From NCBI GenBank assembly GCA_944321445.1, contig CALULJ010000008.1:1-64000 (forward strand): DNA of 64,000 nucleotides. Reading direction: 5' to 3'. The number at the start of each line of letters is the position of its first letter. Position 1 is the first letter of the stretch. Below are positions 15,262-26,083 of the stretch, piece after piece. The translations under genes and the position numbers were made by a program. The stretch comes from an uncultured Collinsella sp. Lineage in GTDB: Bacteria; Actinomycetota; Coriobacteriia; Coriobacteriales; Coriobacteriaceae. The notes beneath the pieces are model-generated. The model saw only the letters and a program-made list of their open reading frames with translations, searched no databases and was not told the origin of the DNA.

Positions 15262-16655
15262 AGGGAGGCCAGCCAGGCAATGTACACGCTCGGATAATGC
15301 GGGTTCAGAATGGTCAGCGGGTCGACGTGCTCGGCCAAAATCCCAAACACCTGCGCCACGCCCGCAGGCGTCGTGAGCGCCTCGACGGAATCGAACCGCT
15401 CAGACAAGTCGTCCACCATATCGCGCACCGTCGCCTCCGCATCCGCATCAAGCGGGCACGCAACCCCCATCATCTGTTCAAACAGGGAGTTCATCTGCGT
15501 AAAAGCCGCCTCGAACCCCGCATCTCCCAGCGCGGGTAGCTCCACATCCGTACCGAACCGCTCGTACCCCCACGACTGCAGCGGCAGATGCACCATAATA
15601 TCCGCCGTGTTCAGAACGTTAAAAATCCCCGCATACCGCGCGTCGCGCACATCATCGCTCGTGGTCGTTGCGGGCGTCGCGAAGGTGTAGGCGCGCACGC
15701 CATCACCCGGCTCAAGCGGCAGCCGCTCCGCAGCATCGCCCACGCCGGCAAGCGCATCGCACGCCTCCGCCGCCACCAAATTGGCGATCGCCCCGCCACG
15801 GCTGTGCCCCACGACCAGCAGCTGAGCAGAGCGCCCCGCACGGTGTGCAGCCTCAACGCGCCGAGCGACCTCTCCGCAAATCTCCTCCGCCGCCTGCGTG
15901 TACCCGGGATGATCGTCCTCGGTGCCCGCCTCGCAATCCGGCCCCGCGGCACGCGCCATGGCATCGGCGATGTCGCGATCCGCCTGCTGCGCGTCGTCGC
16001 CCTGATCGAACAGAACCTCCAGGTTGCTCAGCCATTCCGACCCATAGCTGCCGCGCACGGAAACCAAAATGACATCCGTCTCTGCAACGCCATTACCAGC
16101 GCCGGCGGGAGCGGCGAGGGTCTTGGTCGCAATCGCATAGGCAGCTACATCGGCCGTCTGCGTCACCAGCGAAAGCGCCTCGTCGACCACCTCGCTGCGA
16201 TACCGGTACGACTCGGTCGACACATCGGAAAACCCCAGCTCGGCCAAAGCGAGCTCCATATAGGCAGGCTGCGACGAATGCTGCTGGTAGTACCCGGATT
16301 CCGAGTACGCGAGCGTCGAGATCACCGCCGCTGTATGGGCCAACTCGGCGTTATATGCGGAAGCATCGTCGAAAAACCAGCCATCGTCCCAGGTCACCGA
16401 GGTCGATATCTCGCCCGACCCCGGAGCCAGCAAGTCGGTGAAACGCAGCGTGGCATCAAAGCGACCGGTCTGCGCAGGCTCATCGCCCCACGCGACCGCA
16501 GGCGTCGCGACCGCTCCCTGATTCCCCTGCTGCTGACGATAGCGAACGTACAGCATCACGCCGCACACCAGCGCCGCAATCAAAAGAAGAAGAATCGCAA
16601 CGGCCGACACGCGCACCGCAGCACGACCGGCGGCACAAAGCATCTTGTGTTGCAT
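15252..16655 (-). CDS. Membrane-anchored alpha/beta-hydrolase (lipase class 3-like)
   Basis: 467 residues. An N-terminal transmembrane anchor (VSAVAILLLLIAALVCGVMLY, near 17-37) precedes an extracytoplasmic domain. The nucleophile elbow is LLVVGHSRGGAIANLVAAEA (GHSRG), preceded by VILVSVRGSYGSEW, which resembles the oxyanion strand of class 3 lipases, and followed by AYTFATPATTTSD; a late His-containing segment (LAEHVDPLTILNPHYPSVY) could hold the catalytic His. Likely a surface lipase/esterase; substrate unknown. AAAGGAGGAGG precedes the ATG at 16655. The stop is supplied by a family A repeat, so the original C-terminus may have been altered by repeat insertion. Confidence 0.8.
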   Translation of the reverse strand: MQHKMLCAAGRAAVRVSAVAILLLLIAALVCGVMLYVRYRQQQGNQGAVATPAVAWGDEPAQTGRFDATLRFTDLLAPGSGEISTSVTWDDGWFFDDASAYNAELAHTAAVISTLAYSESGYYQQHSSQPAYMELALAELGFSDVSTESYRYRSEVVDEALSLVTQTADVAAYAIATKTLAAPAGAGNGVAETDVILVSVRGSYGSEWLSNLEVLFDQGDDAQQADRDIADAMARAAGPDCEAGTEDDHPGYTQAAEEICGEVARRVEAAHRAGRSAQLLVVGHSRGGAIANLVAAEACDALAGVGDAAERLPLEPGDGVRAYTFATPATTTSDDVRDARYAGIFNVLNTADIMVHLPLQSWGYERFGTDVELPALGDAGFEAAFTQMNSLFEQMMGVACPLDADAEATVRDMVDDLSERFDSVEALTTPAGVAQVFGILAEHVDPLTILNPHYPSVYIAWLASLGK

Positions 16656-16674
16656 GACCTCCTCCTTTCGCTCT

Positions 16675-16703
16675 GGGAAAATAGGGACAGGCACTTTTTT
16701 CCC
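16675..16703. repeat. Family A half-unit
   Basis: GGGAAAATAGGGACAGGCAC then TTTTTTCCC, without the mirrored half. Located between the hydrolase start and the stop of the FmdE-like gene. Confidence 0.85.
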
Positions 16704-16704
16704 A

Positions 16705-17283
16705 TTACAGCTGCACCTCGGCGCCCAGCTGGTAGTACACGTGCTCGCCGGCGCAGCGGCGGCAATACGTGTGTCCATCGCGCTCCACGCCGCGCCCGTC
16801 GTGAATCCGCTCGCCGCACACCTCGCACACCTGCGTCTTGCGCGGACGGCCCGGCAGGTCGAACTCCTTGAAATCGGGCAGCTCGACCTCATGCACCAAG
16901 AACAATTCCGCATCCGAAAGCCCAGCGAAGAAGTCGAGCATCTCCTGCTTGTCGTGCGGTGCCTTGGGAACTCCCGGCCGCTGCGTAATGCGAATCGCCC
17001 GGTCGCTCGCGATATCGTAAAAACTCGCAGCCATGATGCCGTAGTCATACCACTTGAGCCGGCGCTTTCCCAAATGGCAATTCGCCACGGAAATCACCGC
17101 GTCGGCCAGGCACCGGTCGCACTCCACGAATGCAATGAGGTCGCGATACGTATCTGCATCCTCAATCCCAAAATATGTCATGGCCAGCCGAGCCATGCGC
17201 GTGCCAATCACCTGCCCCGGACACATATGCCCGTGGAACGCCACGGCGCGCTGCAGATCTTCCTCAAAGCTCCGTTTGAGCAT
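16705..17283 (-). CDS. FmdE-family protein with C-terminal zinc ribbon
   Basis: 192 residues. The N-terminal domain has the family signature AVAFHGHMCPGQVIGTRMARLAM and a second Cys pair (VECDRCLADAV) that line the presumed metal or substrate site; the C-terminus is a four-Cys zinc ribbon, CEVCGERI...YCRRCAG. FmdE was first described as a subunit associated with formylmethanofuran dehydrogenase, but free-standing bacterial homologues are common in anaerobes and their role is not established; no molybdenum or methanofuran genes are visible here. GGGGAG precedes the ATG at 17283. Confidence 0.85.
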   Translation of the reverse strand: MLKRSFEEDLQRAVAFHGHMCPGQVIGTRMARLAMTYFGIEDADTYRDLIAFVECDRCLADAVISVANCHLGKRRLKWYDYGIMAASFYDIASDRAIRITQRPGVPKAPHDKQEMLDFFAGLSDAELFLVHEVELPDFKEFDLPGRPRKTQVCEVCGERIHDGRGVERDGHTYCRRCAGEHVYYQLGAEVQL

Positions 17284-17323
17284 GAAACTCCCCTCGCAAC
17301 CACAAGCAACCAAAAGGGGCAGG

Positions 17324-18178
17324 TTACTTTTGGTTGTCCTCTTCGTCATATTCGGCCAAATCGGCCAGCTCACACAGATTGCAAATCCCTGCGTCCGCCA
17401 GCGCGCCCAAAAACGTGCGGCGATCCCGGTTCATAATCAGTTCCTGCGGAAAACCAATGCCCTCCAGCATGGCCTGCGCATGCGGAAAACTCCCCAGCAC
17501 CGGCGCCACGTGAGCGTCGGTCGACACCGCGATTCCCACGCCCATCTCGGCGCACCGCTGCGCAATCCGCGAGCACACACTGTGGAACCACCCGCGCGAA
17601 TCGACCTCCAGGCTGTGCTCGTTGATCTCGATCAGCTTGTGCTTCTCCTTCGCAACGGTCAGCACCTCGTCGTAATCGAACGGCACGCCCGAGCGCCCCG
17701 TGTGTCCCAGAATGAACACCTTGGGATTCTCGAGCGCCCGCACATACATGCCGGTCGTGCGCGCAATGGGCGCGGCGTTGGTGAACTCACCGTTATGCAC
17801 GCTGGCAATAAGGTAGTCAAGCGGCTCGGTCACGTGGTCGAACAGACTGCGCGCCTCGCGGTACGGCCGCCCCACAATGGTGTCCGGCACGTCGATATCC
17901 TGGCCAAACAGCTCGCCGTCGAGCGACACGATGTCCACCTCGGCGCCGCGCAGCACCACCACGCCATCCCACACGCGCGGCCACACGTTCTGGTTCAAGA
18001 AGTACTGGAAATTGCGCAGGTGCTGCCCGGGAAAGAGCATCTCGCTGAAATGATCGGTCGACCCTAACAGCTCGATGCCGCGGTCGCGGCACGCAGAGAC
18101 GTTCTCGGCGATCGTCGAATACGCATGCCGCGAAAACAGCGTGTGCGTATGGACGTCGCAAGCGATCTGATAGCTCAT
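17324..18178 (-). CDS. PHP-domain metal-dependent phosphoesterase
   Basis: 284 residues. PHP motifs with metal-binding His and Asp residues: DVHTHTLFSRHAYS near residue 8, STDHFSEM near 41, the ASVHNGEF and ILGHTGRSG segments, and AVSTDAHVAPVLG near 215. The layout matches the YcdX/HisK-like group of phosphatases; substrate not predictable. AAGGGGG lies before the ATG at 18178. The gene lies between an aminotransferase upstream and FmdE downstream on one strand with gaps of 40-66 bases, so the three may be co-transcribed. Confidence 0.88.
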   Translation of the reverse strand: MSYQIACDVHTHTLFSRHAYSTIAENVSACRDRGIELLGSTDHFSEMLFPGQHLRNFQYFLNQNVWPRVWDGVVVLRGAEVDIVSLDGELFGQDIDVPDTIVGRPYREARSLFDHVTEPLDYLIASVHNGEFTNAAPIARTTGMYVRALENPKVFILGHTGRSGVPFDYDEVLTVAKEKHKLIEINEHSLEVDSRGWFHSVCSRIAQRCAEMGVGIAVSTDAHVAPVLGSFPHAQAMLEGIGFPQELIMNRDRRTFLGALADAGICNLCELADLAEYDEEDNQK

Positions 18179-18244
18179 GCGAACCCCCTTGCCCTCTGCC
18201 ACCTGCCCGTACGCCGCGCGCAGGCAGCGCACCGGTTTTCCTCC

Positions 18245-19426
18245 TTATACCCCGTACTCCTCCGCAAGCTTCTTCCAAGCGGGCAACGAAGCAACAATGA
18301 CATCGTAATCGATGCAATACCCCAAGCGGAACCACCCCGGCACGCCAAAGCTATTGGAGGGAACGGGCAGCAGCTCATAGGCCTTCGCCCGCTCGCAAAA
18401 CGCCTCCGCGTCGTCCTCCAGCGCCTTAACCCACAGGTAGAACGCGCCGTCGGGCTCCACGTAGGTGTAGCCGTACTCAGAGAGCGCGCGGGTGAGTGCC
18501 TCGCGGTTGCGCGCGTACGCCGCGACGTCGGACGGCTCGTCCACGCAGTCGGCCACCACGCGCTGGAACAGGGCGGGTGCGCACACAAATCCCAGCGTAC
18601 GGGCCGCACCCGCAACAGCCGCCATCACGCGCGTCGCCAGCGGGCACGTGTTGGGCACCAGCACCCAGCCCACGCGCTCGCCCGGCAGCGACAGCGACTT
18701 GGAATATGAATAGCACACCACCGTGTGCTCGTAGATCGAGGGCACCCACGGCACCTCCGCGCCGTAGACAATCTCGCGGTACGGCTCGTCTGAGATAAGG
18801 AAGATAGGCTGTTCGCGGCCCTCGTTGGCAGCGCGCAGCACGTCGACGAGCGCCTCGAGCGTTGCACGCGTGTAGACGGCGCCCGTGGGGTTGTTGGGCG
18901 AATCGATGATCACCGCGGCCGTGCGCGGCGTGATCGCGGCGGCAACGGCGGCGGGGTCCACTTGGAAGGTCTCCTGGTCGGCCAGCACCTCGACGCACGT
19001 CGCGCCCGCCTTTTCGATCCACACGGCGTATTCGGGGAAGTACGGCGCGATGACGATGACCTCTTCGCCCGGGTTGGTGAGCGCGTGCACGGTCATGGAC
19101 ACCGATGCCGCGGCACCCACGGTCATGAACACGTCGCCCATGGTGTATGACGTGCCAAAACGCCGGTTGAGCGACTCGGCGACCGCCGTGCGCGCCTCGG
19201 GCAGGCCGGGCGCGGGCGTATAGCCGTGCAGCTGGTCGCTCGGCAGCTCGAGCGCGCGCTCGATGGATGCGCGCACGGCCGCCGGCGCAGGAACGCTGGG
19301 GTTTCCCAGCGAGAAATCGAACACCTTGTCGGCACCGATCTGCGCCTTGCGCTCCAGCCCGTAGGAGAAAATCTCGCGGATGACCGAGCTCTCGGCCCCG
19401 CGCGCATACATGGTCTCGTTGATCAT
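18245..19426 (-). CDS. Pyridoxal-phosphate aminotransferase, class I/II
   Basis: 393 residues, fold type I. Visible: VFDFSLGNPSVPAP near the N-terminus, TVGAAASVSMTVHALTNPGE, the substrate/cofactor motif DSPNNPTGAVY, DEPYREIVY and the PLP-binding Lys in YSYSKSLSLPGERVGW, followed by the conserved Arg region GWFRLGYCID. Similar enzymes act on aspartate, alanine or aromatic amino acids; substrate is unresolved. The ATG at 19426 has GAGGGG 7 bases upstream; the longer frame enters a repeat and is rejected. It is followed by the PHP gene after 66 bases. Confidence 0.92.
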   Translation of the reverse strand: MINETMYARGAESSVIREIFSYGLERKAQIGADKVFDFSLGNPSVPAPAAVRASIERALELPSDQLHGYTPAPGLPEARTAVAESLNRRFGTSYTMGDVFMTVGAAASVSMTVHALTNPGEEVIVIAPYFPEYAVWIEKAGATCVEVLADQETFQVDPAAVAAAITPRTAAVIIDSPNNPTGAVYTRATLEALVDVLRAANEGREQPIFLISDEPYREIVYGAEVPWVPSIYEHTVVCYSYSKSLSLPGERVGWVLVPNTCPLATRVMAAVAGAARTLGFVCAPALFQRVVADCVDEPSDVAAYARNREALTRALSEYGYTYVEPDGAFYLWVKALEDDAEAFCERAKAYELLPVPSNSFGVPGWFRLGYCIDYDVIVASLPAWKKLAEEYGV

Positions 19427-19480
19427 GGAAACCCCTCGCTTTCGCATCGTTTGTGCAATTGTACGCGCTTCGCCGCCGGT

Positions 19481-19544
19481 GGGAAAAAGGGGACAGGCAC
19501 TTATTTCCCACCGGTGGGAAATAAGTGCCTGTCCCCTTTTTCCC
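19481..19544. repeat. Family A 64-bp palindrome
   Basis: GGGAAAAAGGGGACAGGCAC... with ATTTCCCACC/GGTGGGAAAT centre. A variant of the 13830 copy, one base pair from perfect. Two bases separate it from a family C copy. Confidence 0.95.
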
Positions 19545-19545
19545 T

Positions 19546-19576
19546 GACGCATTTTTCCCCTGGGGAGAAGTGCGTC
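19546..19576. repeat. Family C 31-bp palindrome (degenerate)
   Basis: GACGCATTTTTCCCC versus GGGGAGAAGTGCGTC: two mismatches in the arms. Ends 3 bases before the ftsH stop. Confidence 0.88.
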
Positions 19577-19579
19577 GGT

Positions 19580-21757
<2,178 letters not shown>

Positions 21758-22306
21758 CTACGAATAGACCTCCGGTTTAAGCACACCCACATAGGGGAGG
21801 TTGCGATAGCGCTCGGCGAAATCGAGGCCGTAGCCGACCACGAAGTCGTCGGGGCAATGTGTACCCACATATTTGGGATCGATAGCCGCCTGTTTGCCCT
21901 CCACATCTTTCACGAGAAACGTCGCGACCTCGAGCGACGCCGGATGACGGCTCGCGAGGTTCTTCATGAGGTAGCGCAGGGTGAGGCCAGAATCGAGAAT
22001 GTCCTCGACGATGAGCACGTCGCGACCCTTGATGTCCATGTCCAGGTCCTTGACGATGCGCACGATGCCCGAGGACTTCGCGCCGTCGCCGTAGCTCGAA
22101 ACGGCCATGAAGTCGATGGCGAGCGGCGCGTCGATGGCGCGCATGAGGTCGCCCATGAACACGACCGCGCCGCGCAGCACCGCGATGAGCACCAGGTCTT
22201 TTCCCTGGTAGTCGCGGGCAATCTCGCTGCCCATGCGCTGGACGATCTGCGCGATCTCCTCTTTGCTGAACAGCACGTGGTCGATGTCGGGATGCAGCGC
22301 TTCCAT
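21758..22306 (-). CDS. hpt: Hypoxanthine-guanine phosphoribosyltransferase
   Basis: Purine salvage: hypoxanthine or guanine plus PRPP gives IMP or GMP. 182 residues. PRPP-binding loop VLIVEDILDSGLTL near 100; the flexible-loop/first motif LRGAVVFMGDLMRAI, DFMAVSSYGDG, and the C-terminal purine-binding DDFVVGYGLDFAERYRNLPY. The ATG at 22306 has AAAGG 8 bases before it. Sits between tilS and ftsH, a widely conserved arrangement. Confidence 0.95.
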   Translation of the reverse strand: MEALHPDIDHVLFSKEEIAQIVQRMGSEIARDYQGKDLVLIAVLRGAVVFMGDLMRAIDAPLAIDFMAVSSYGDGAKSSGIVRIVKDLDMDIKGRDVLIVEDILDSGLTLRYLMKNLASRHPASLEVATFLVKDVEGKQAAIDPKYVGTHCPDDFVVGYGLDFAERYRNLPYVGVLKPEVYS

Positions 22307-22345
22307 GGTTGACCTTTCTCGCAGCGGCGTGCCCGGCGGCACGTC

Positions 22346-23935
22346 TTATCGATCGCTGGCGCCCTCGGCGGAACCGACGGCGCGAATGACTAATTTTATC
22401 AGCAGCTTGCTTGCGGACGTGCACTTAAAACGGTCGTCGAGGCGAATGCCCCCAACCCACACAACGGCCCCGCCGGGCGCCGTGCGAACCACCGGCACGT
22501 TCGCGCGCTCTGCCACCGGCACGCGCGCCGCGCCCAAGATGTCCGAAACCTTCTTGGAGCGCCCGTGCATGCCCAACGGACACATAATATCACCCGCTAC
22601 CGGGCCATCCACCCACAGCCGCGCGTTAAGCACCTCGGCGGGAAGGTCCGCAGCGTCGGAAGAAAAGCGGCCGGGATCGCGCTCGGCGTACCCCAGCGCC
22701 GCCGCATCGACGTACGCAACGCTCATCACCGGCGCGCCGCCCGGGACCTCAAGCAGGGACGCCTGGTCTGTCTGCACAAACTCAAGAGGGCTCGTGCCTG
22801 CGGGAATGCGCACGATGTTCGCCTCGAGCACCGCGTGGTTCGCCAGCGGCATGCTCCCGGGCACGCCCAGCCAGCCGGCCACGAGCTGCTCGCGCGCCTG
22901 CATCGAACGCAGCGACAGCGTGCCGAACTCCATGCGCGCATCGATGCCGCCCGGCAGAGATAGCGACCCCTTTCCTTCCGCCACACAGGCCAAAACGGCC
23001 TCCACATGGCGCATCTCCAGGCGCTCCTCCGGCGCTACGCGGCGATACGCCAGGCGCACCATGCGCCGCGCGATCGCAATCTCGGCCGAAGCCAGGCGCG
23101 CGGCGTCGAGCACAATAAGCCCTTCCTGCTCGCGGCGGACGCACGCGCGCAGCGCCGTCGCGGCGAGCTGCGACATGAACGCGTCCTCCTCGCCCAGGAT
23201 GTCGCAGGTCGATCCGATAGCGCGCTCCAGGTTCGCATTGCGCTCCGCCGCCACCGGTACCACGCGGTGACGAATGAAATTCCGCAGGTAGGAGGTATCG
23301 CTATTGGTTTCGTCCTCGCGCCAGCCAATGCCCGCCACCTCCAGGTAGCGGCACAGCTCCTCGTGCGTGTAGTCGATGAGCGGTCGCACGATGATGTTGC
23401 GGCGGCGTGGGATGCTGGAAAGCCCTGCCGGACCCGACCCCTTGATGGCGTTCATGAAGAACGTCTCGGTGCGGTCGCTTGCCGTATGCGCCGTGAGGAT
23501 GCGCGCCGATGCCCGCGGCGCGCCGGTCTGCTCGCACAGCTCGCGCACGTAGCGGCGGGCGGCAGCGTAGCGCACCTCGCGCGCCGCTGCTTCCAGATTA
23601 TGCCCATCGAGCTGCGAAAACGACGCGTGCTCCACGCACAGCGGCACGCCTAGGCGCTCGCACAGGTCTCGGACGAACTGCTCGTCGCCATCCGACGCCG
23701 CGCCGCGCAGGTGATGGTTGATGTGCAGCACGTGCAGCCGCTCGCGCGCAATGCGCGCCGGCCCGCGCCCGTCGCACAGGTCGAGCTTGGACGAGCACGC
23801 CATCACCAGTAGCGCCGTCGAGTCTGCGCCACCCGATACCATAAGCACCACGGGGACACCGGGACCCGCCGCATCCGACGCCCTGCCGGACGCCACCGGA
23901 TGCAACCGCGCAAAATGCTGAGCAACTGTAGGCAT
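22346..23935 (-). CDS. tilS: tRNA(Ile)-lysidine synthase TilS
   Basis: Converts C34 of the CAU-anticodon tRNA-Ile to lysidine so that it reads AUA. 529 residues, in the range for long TilS. The N-terminal PP-loop ATPase has VLMVSGGADSTALLVMA near 40; the family segments LHINHHLRG, EAAAREVRYAAARRY, TAHTASDRTETFFMNAIKGSG and RPLIDYTHEEL follow, with the C-terminal domain near the end (VSDILGAARVPVAERANVPV, WVGGIRLDDRFK). AAGGAGGG precedes the ATG at 23935. Essential in most bacteria. Confidence 0.94.
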   Translation of the reverse strand: MPTVAQHFARLHPVASGRASDAAGPGVPVVLMVSGGADSTALLVMACSSKLDLCDGRGPARIARERLHVLHINHHLRGAASDGDEQFVRDLCERLGVPLCVEHASFSQLDGHNLEAAAREVRYAAARRYVRELCEQTGAPRASARILTAHTASDRTETFFMNAIKGSGPAGLSSIPRRRNIIVRPLIDYTHEELCRYLEVAGIGWREDETNSDTSYLRNFIRHRVVPVAAERNANLERAIGSTCDILGEEDAFMSQLAATALRACVRREQEGLIVLDAARLASAEIAIARRMVRLAYRRVAPEERLEMRHVEAVLACVAEGKGSLSLPGGIDARMEFGTLSLRSMQAREQLVAGWLGVPGSMPLANHAVLEANIVRIPAGTSPLEFVQTDQASLLEVPGGAPVMSVAYVDAAALGYAERDPGRFSSDAADLPAEVLNARLWVDGPVAGDIMCPLGMHGRSKKVSDILGAARVPVAERANVPVVRTAPGGAVVWVGGIRLDDRFKCTSASKLLIKLVIRAVGSAEGASDR

Positions 23936-23985
23936 GAACCCTCCTTGTACCTTTTCATTCCCCATTGTAGCCGCCCCGGAAAAGC

Positions 23986-24014
23986 GACAAGATGGTGCCA
24001 GGTACAATCTTGTC
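23986..24014. repeat. Family D 29-bp palindrome
   Basis: GACAAGATGGTGCC and its near complement (12 of 14 positions) around one base. Sits in the divergent tilS / MBL-hydrolase gap. Confidence 0.75.
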
Positions 24015-24048
24015 ACTTGCACGCATCACGTAAGGAGCACCCGCTCGC

Positions 24049-24876
24049 ATGAGCACCATCGACCACCCTCTGCACCTGCACATTCTTGGCAGCGGATCGA
24101 AGGGCAACTGCGCCCTTGTCGAAGGTCCGCAGGGCCTCATCATGATCGACAACGGCTTCTCGCGCCGCGAAGTCCTGTCGCGCATGCACGACCTCGGCCT
24201 CAACGAGGGCGACGTCCGCGCGCTCGTGCTCACGCACGAGCACACCGACCACGTGAGCGGCATCAGCGTGTGGTGCCGCGCCTTCCCCGTGGAGCTGTAC
24301 GCGAGCGTCGGCACGCCCGGAATGCGCAAGTACCTGGCTGAACTGCCGTTTTGCGAGTTCATCCCCGGCACATCTTTCATCATTGCGGGCGTGACGGTGG
24401 CGACCTTCGGCACATCGCACGACGTCACGAACCCCGTGGGCTTTCGCTTCAGCTGCGACGGCGACGTCATCGGCTACGCAACCGATACCGGCGTCCTGCC
24501 CGAGCGCGCCCTTGCCACGCTGGCCGACGCGCGCATCCTCGCGCTCGAAAGCAATCACGACGTCCCCATGCTGCGCACCGGTCCCTACCCGCGCTACCTG
24601 CAGGACCGCATCATCTCCGAGCGCGGCCACCTGTCGAACGCGCAGGCAGCTAAAGCGGCAACTCAGCTGGTCACCGACCATACCGAGCAGCTTATCGCCA
24701 TGCACATCTCGCAGGAAAATAACCGCCCGAGCCTGGCTGTGCGTTCCTTCGCCGAGGCGCTTGGGGCACAGCTGGACAACGACCTGGGCTCCAGCGCCAC
24801 ACTCGCACGCCCCGGCGATACGCCTGACCTGCACATTCGCGCCGCAGGGCAGAACCGCCCCATCTCCATCTGGTAG
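24049..24876 (+). CDS. MBL-fold metallohydrolase, WalJ/YycJ-like
   Basis: 275 residues of the metallo-beta-lactamase fold. The N-terminal strand LHILGSGSKGNCALVEG and the metal motif LTHEHTDHVSGI (HxHxDH) near 65 are clear; further metal ligands are in TSHDVTNPVGF and the C-terminal MHISQENNRP. The SGSKGNC start is typical of the YycJ/WalJ group; in Firmicutes these accompany the WalKR two-component system and are implicated in DNA metabolism or cell-wall homeostasis, but no walKR is here. GGAG lies 11 bases before the ATG. Confidence 0.88.
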   Translation: MSTIDHPLHLHILGSGSKGNCALVEGPQGLIMIDNGFSRREVLSRMHDLGLNEGDVRALVLTHEHTDHVSGISVWCRAFPVELYASVGTPGMRKYLAELPFCEFIPGTSFIIAGVTVATFGTSHDVTNPVGFRFSCDGDVIGYATDTGVLPERALATLADARILALESNHDVPMLRTGPYPRYLQDRIISERGHLSNAQAAKAATQLVTDHTEQLIAMHISQENNRPSLAVRSFAEALGAQLDNDLGSSATLARPGDTPDLHIRAAGQNRPISIW

Positions 24877-24906
24877 CCGCACAGCAAAATCCCAGGTCAG
24901 GGCCGC

Positions 24907-25054
24907 ATAACGTTTTACAAAGGACTTGTGTATGGGTTTTCGGCGCCCCATCGAGTAGACAGCGATTCCCGGCCGTAAAAACCGCAGGTAAACAGCTATG
25001 CCACAAAAGCGTCTGCTCAGCGCATACGCAAAAACCCATACACAACATCCTCGA
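24907..25054. repeat. Family E element with inverted ends (copy 1)
   Basis: Left end ATAACGTTTTACAAAGGACT... and TTGTGTATGGGTTTT mirror AAAACCCATACACAA near 25031-25045. The interior CGAGTAG... and CCGCAGGTA blocks recur in copies 2 and 3. It shares its right end with the left end of copy 2. Confidence 0.75.
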
Positions 25055-25214
25055 TAACATATTACGAAGACCTCATGTGCACGTTTTTGGCGACCGTCCG
25101 AGTAGACCGCATCCCGCAGCCGAAGAAACCGCAGGTACAGGCGCTGCGTTTTTTGCGGCTACTTTGACGGCAACGAAAAACCCGCACACGCGGTCTTCGT
25201 AAGAAGTTAATCGA
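25051..25214. repeat. Family E element with inverted ends (copy 2)
   Basis: Ends TCGATAACATATTACGAAGA and the complementary TCTTCGTAAGAAGTTAATCGA region; interior contains CGAGTAGACC and AAACCGCAGGTA as in copy 1. No gene is visible here. About 480 bases between the MBL gene and hsp20 consist almost only of the two copies and a terminator. Confidence 0.75.
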
Positions 25215-25281
25215 GCCAAAACAGGGACCGCACGACGCCAAATAGCCCAATCCGACCCCGTAACCCCGTACCGCCGCACAG

Positions 25282-25313
25282 CAAAGGGACCCGGAGCCGA
25301 AGCTCCGGGTCCC
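25282..25313 (-). terminator. Rho-independent terminator of hsp20
   Basis: Perfect 12-bp stem GGGACCCGGAGC with a stable TTCG loop on the minus strand, followed by TTTGC; 45 bases after the hsp20 stop. Confidence 0.85.
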
Positions 25314-25357
25314 CTCCGAGTCAATGTGCTATGCGGCACTTGCGCCAACCGCGTACG

Positions 25358-25786
25358 CTAGTCGATCGAAATCTTCGTGACGTTGTTCTTCTCGACGATC
25401 TTGGGCACGTTCACGGTCAGAACGCCGTCGGCATAACGGGCGGACAGGCCCTGCGAAGAAGCATCCTTCAGATACACGCCGCGGGTCGCGCTGTAGGAGG
25501 TGAACTCCTTCTGCAGGTAGTTCTTACCCTTGTCCTCCTCCTTCTCCTCAACCTTGACGGCAATGGAAAGGCGACCCTCGTTGAGCTCGACGTCGATGTC
25601 GTCCTTGCTCACGCCAGTGAAGTACGCCTTGATCTCGTACGCGTCGCCCTTGTCCTCAACGTCGATGGGGAACGCCTTGGTCGACAGCGGCGTGGAGGCC
25701 AAATCCATCATGTCATCGAACGCGTCGAACAGCGACGTGGTGGGACGAAGACCGAAAACCGAACGATAAGGAACCATGCTTGCCAT
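25358..25786 (-). CDS. Small heat shock protein, Hsp20 family
   Basis: ATP-independent holdase that binds unfolding proteins. 142 residues: a short N-terminal arm, then the alpha-crystallin domain from about residue 35 (FPIDVEDKGDAYEIKAYFTGV, DDIDVELNEGRLSIAVK) to the conserved ADGVLTVNVPKI near 130. The C-terminal tail VTKISID carries the I-x-I type motif. The ATG at 25786 has AAGGAG 8 bases upstream. An inverted repeat at 25921-25947 in the 135-base leader may be a stress operator; it does not match the CIRCE or HAIR consensus as I know them. Confidence 0.93.
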   Translation of the reverse strand: MASMVPYRSVFGLRPTTSLFDAFDDMMDLASTPLSTKAFPIDVEDKGDAYEIKAYFTGVSKDDIDVELNEGRLSIAVKVEEKEEDKGKNYLQKEFTSYSATRGVYLKDASSQGLSARYADGVLTVNVPKIVEKNNVTKISID

Positions 25787-25920
25787 ATCTATCACTCCTT
25801 TGGTGATGTGCCGCGCTCCCCGGTGGGGCGCGAGGACTTTCTTTGGTCGCCTACAGTTATTCCCGCCACGGCGCGCAGTATTCACCAATCGGAAGATTTT
25901 TTAAGCGTCACAGTATCATC

Positions 25921-25947
25921 AAATCTAAGTGTGCTTAACTAAGATTT
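25921..25947. promoter_or_regulatory. Inverted repeat upstream of hsp20, possible operator
   Basis: AAATCT and AGATTT flank an inner TAAG-TGTG-CTTA palindrome. It is placed midway in the divergent gap between hsp20 and the gene at 26084, so it could control either. Confidence 0.35.
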
Positions 25948-26083
25948 ATGACCGCAATGACCGATTCTATGGAGGGGCCGTAACGGTTTTCGCAACAATC
26001 GACGGTTTTTCTTAAATTGGAGTTTGAACCCACGGCCCCCTCGTACAATGTGGGCAATTGGGAAATCGGGTCGAAGGCATGGC

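Noticed and set aside
13898-15280. Longer start of the methyltransferase within the family A repeat.
   Set aside because: The added residues are encoded by the palindrome itself (KIGTGTFFPPVGKR-like in all frames), so they cannot be conserved protein.
23950-24015. Riboswitch in the tilS/MBL divergent gap.
   Set aside because: Only the family D palindrome is there; no known riboswitch core could be recognised.
24907-25214. CRISPR array suggested by repeated blocks.
   Set aside because: Repeats are two diverged long inverted elements, not short direct repeats separated by unique spacers. No cas genes anywhere in the window.
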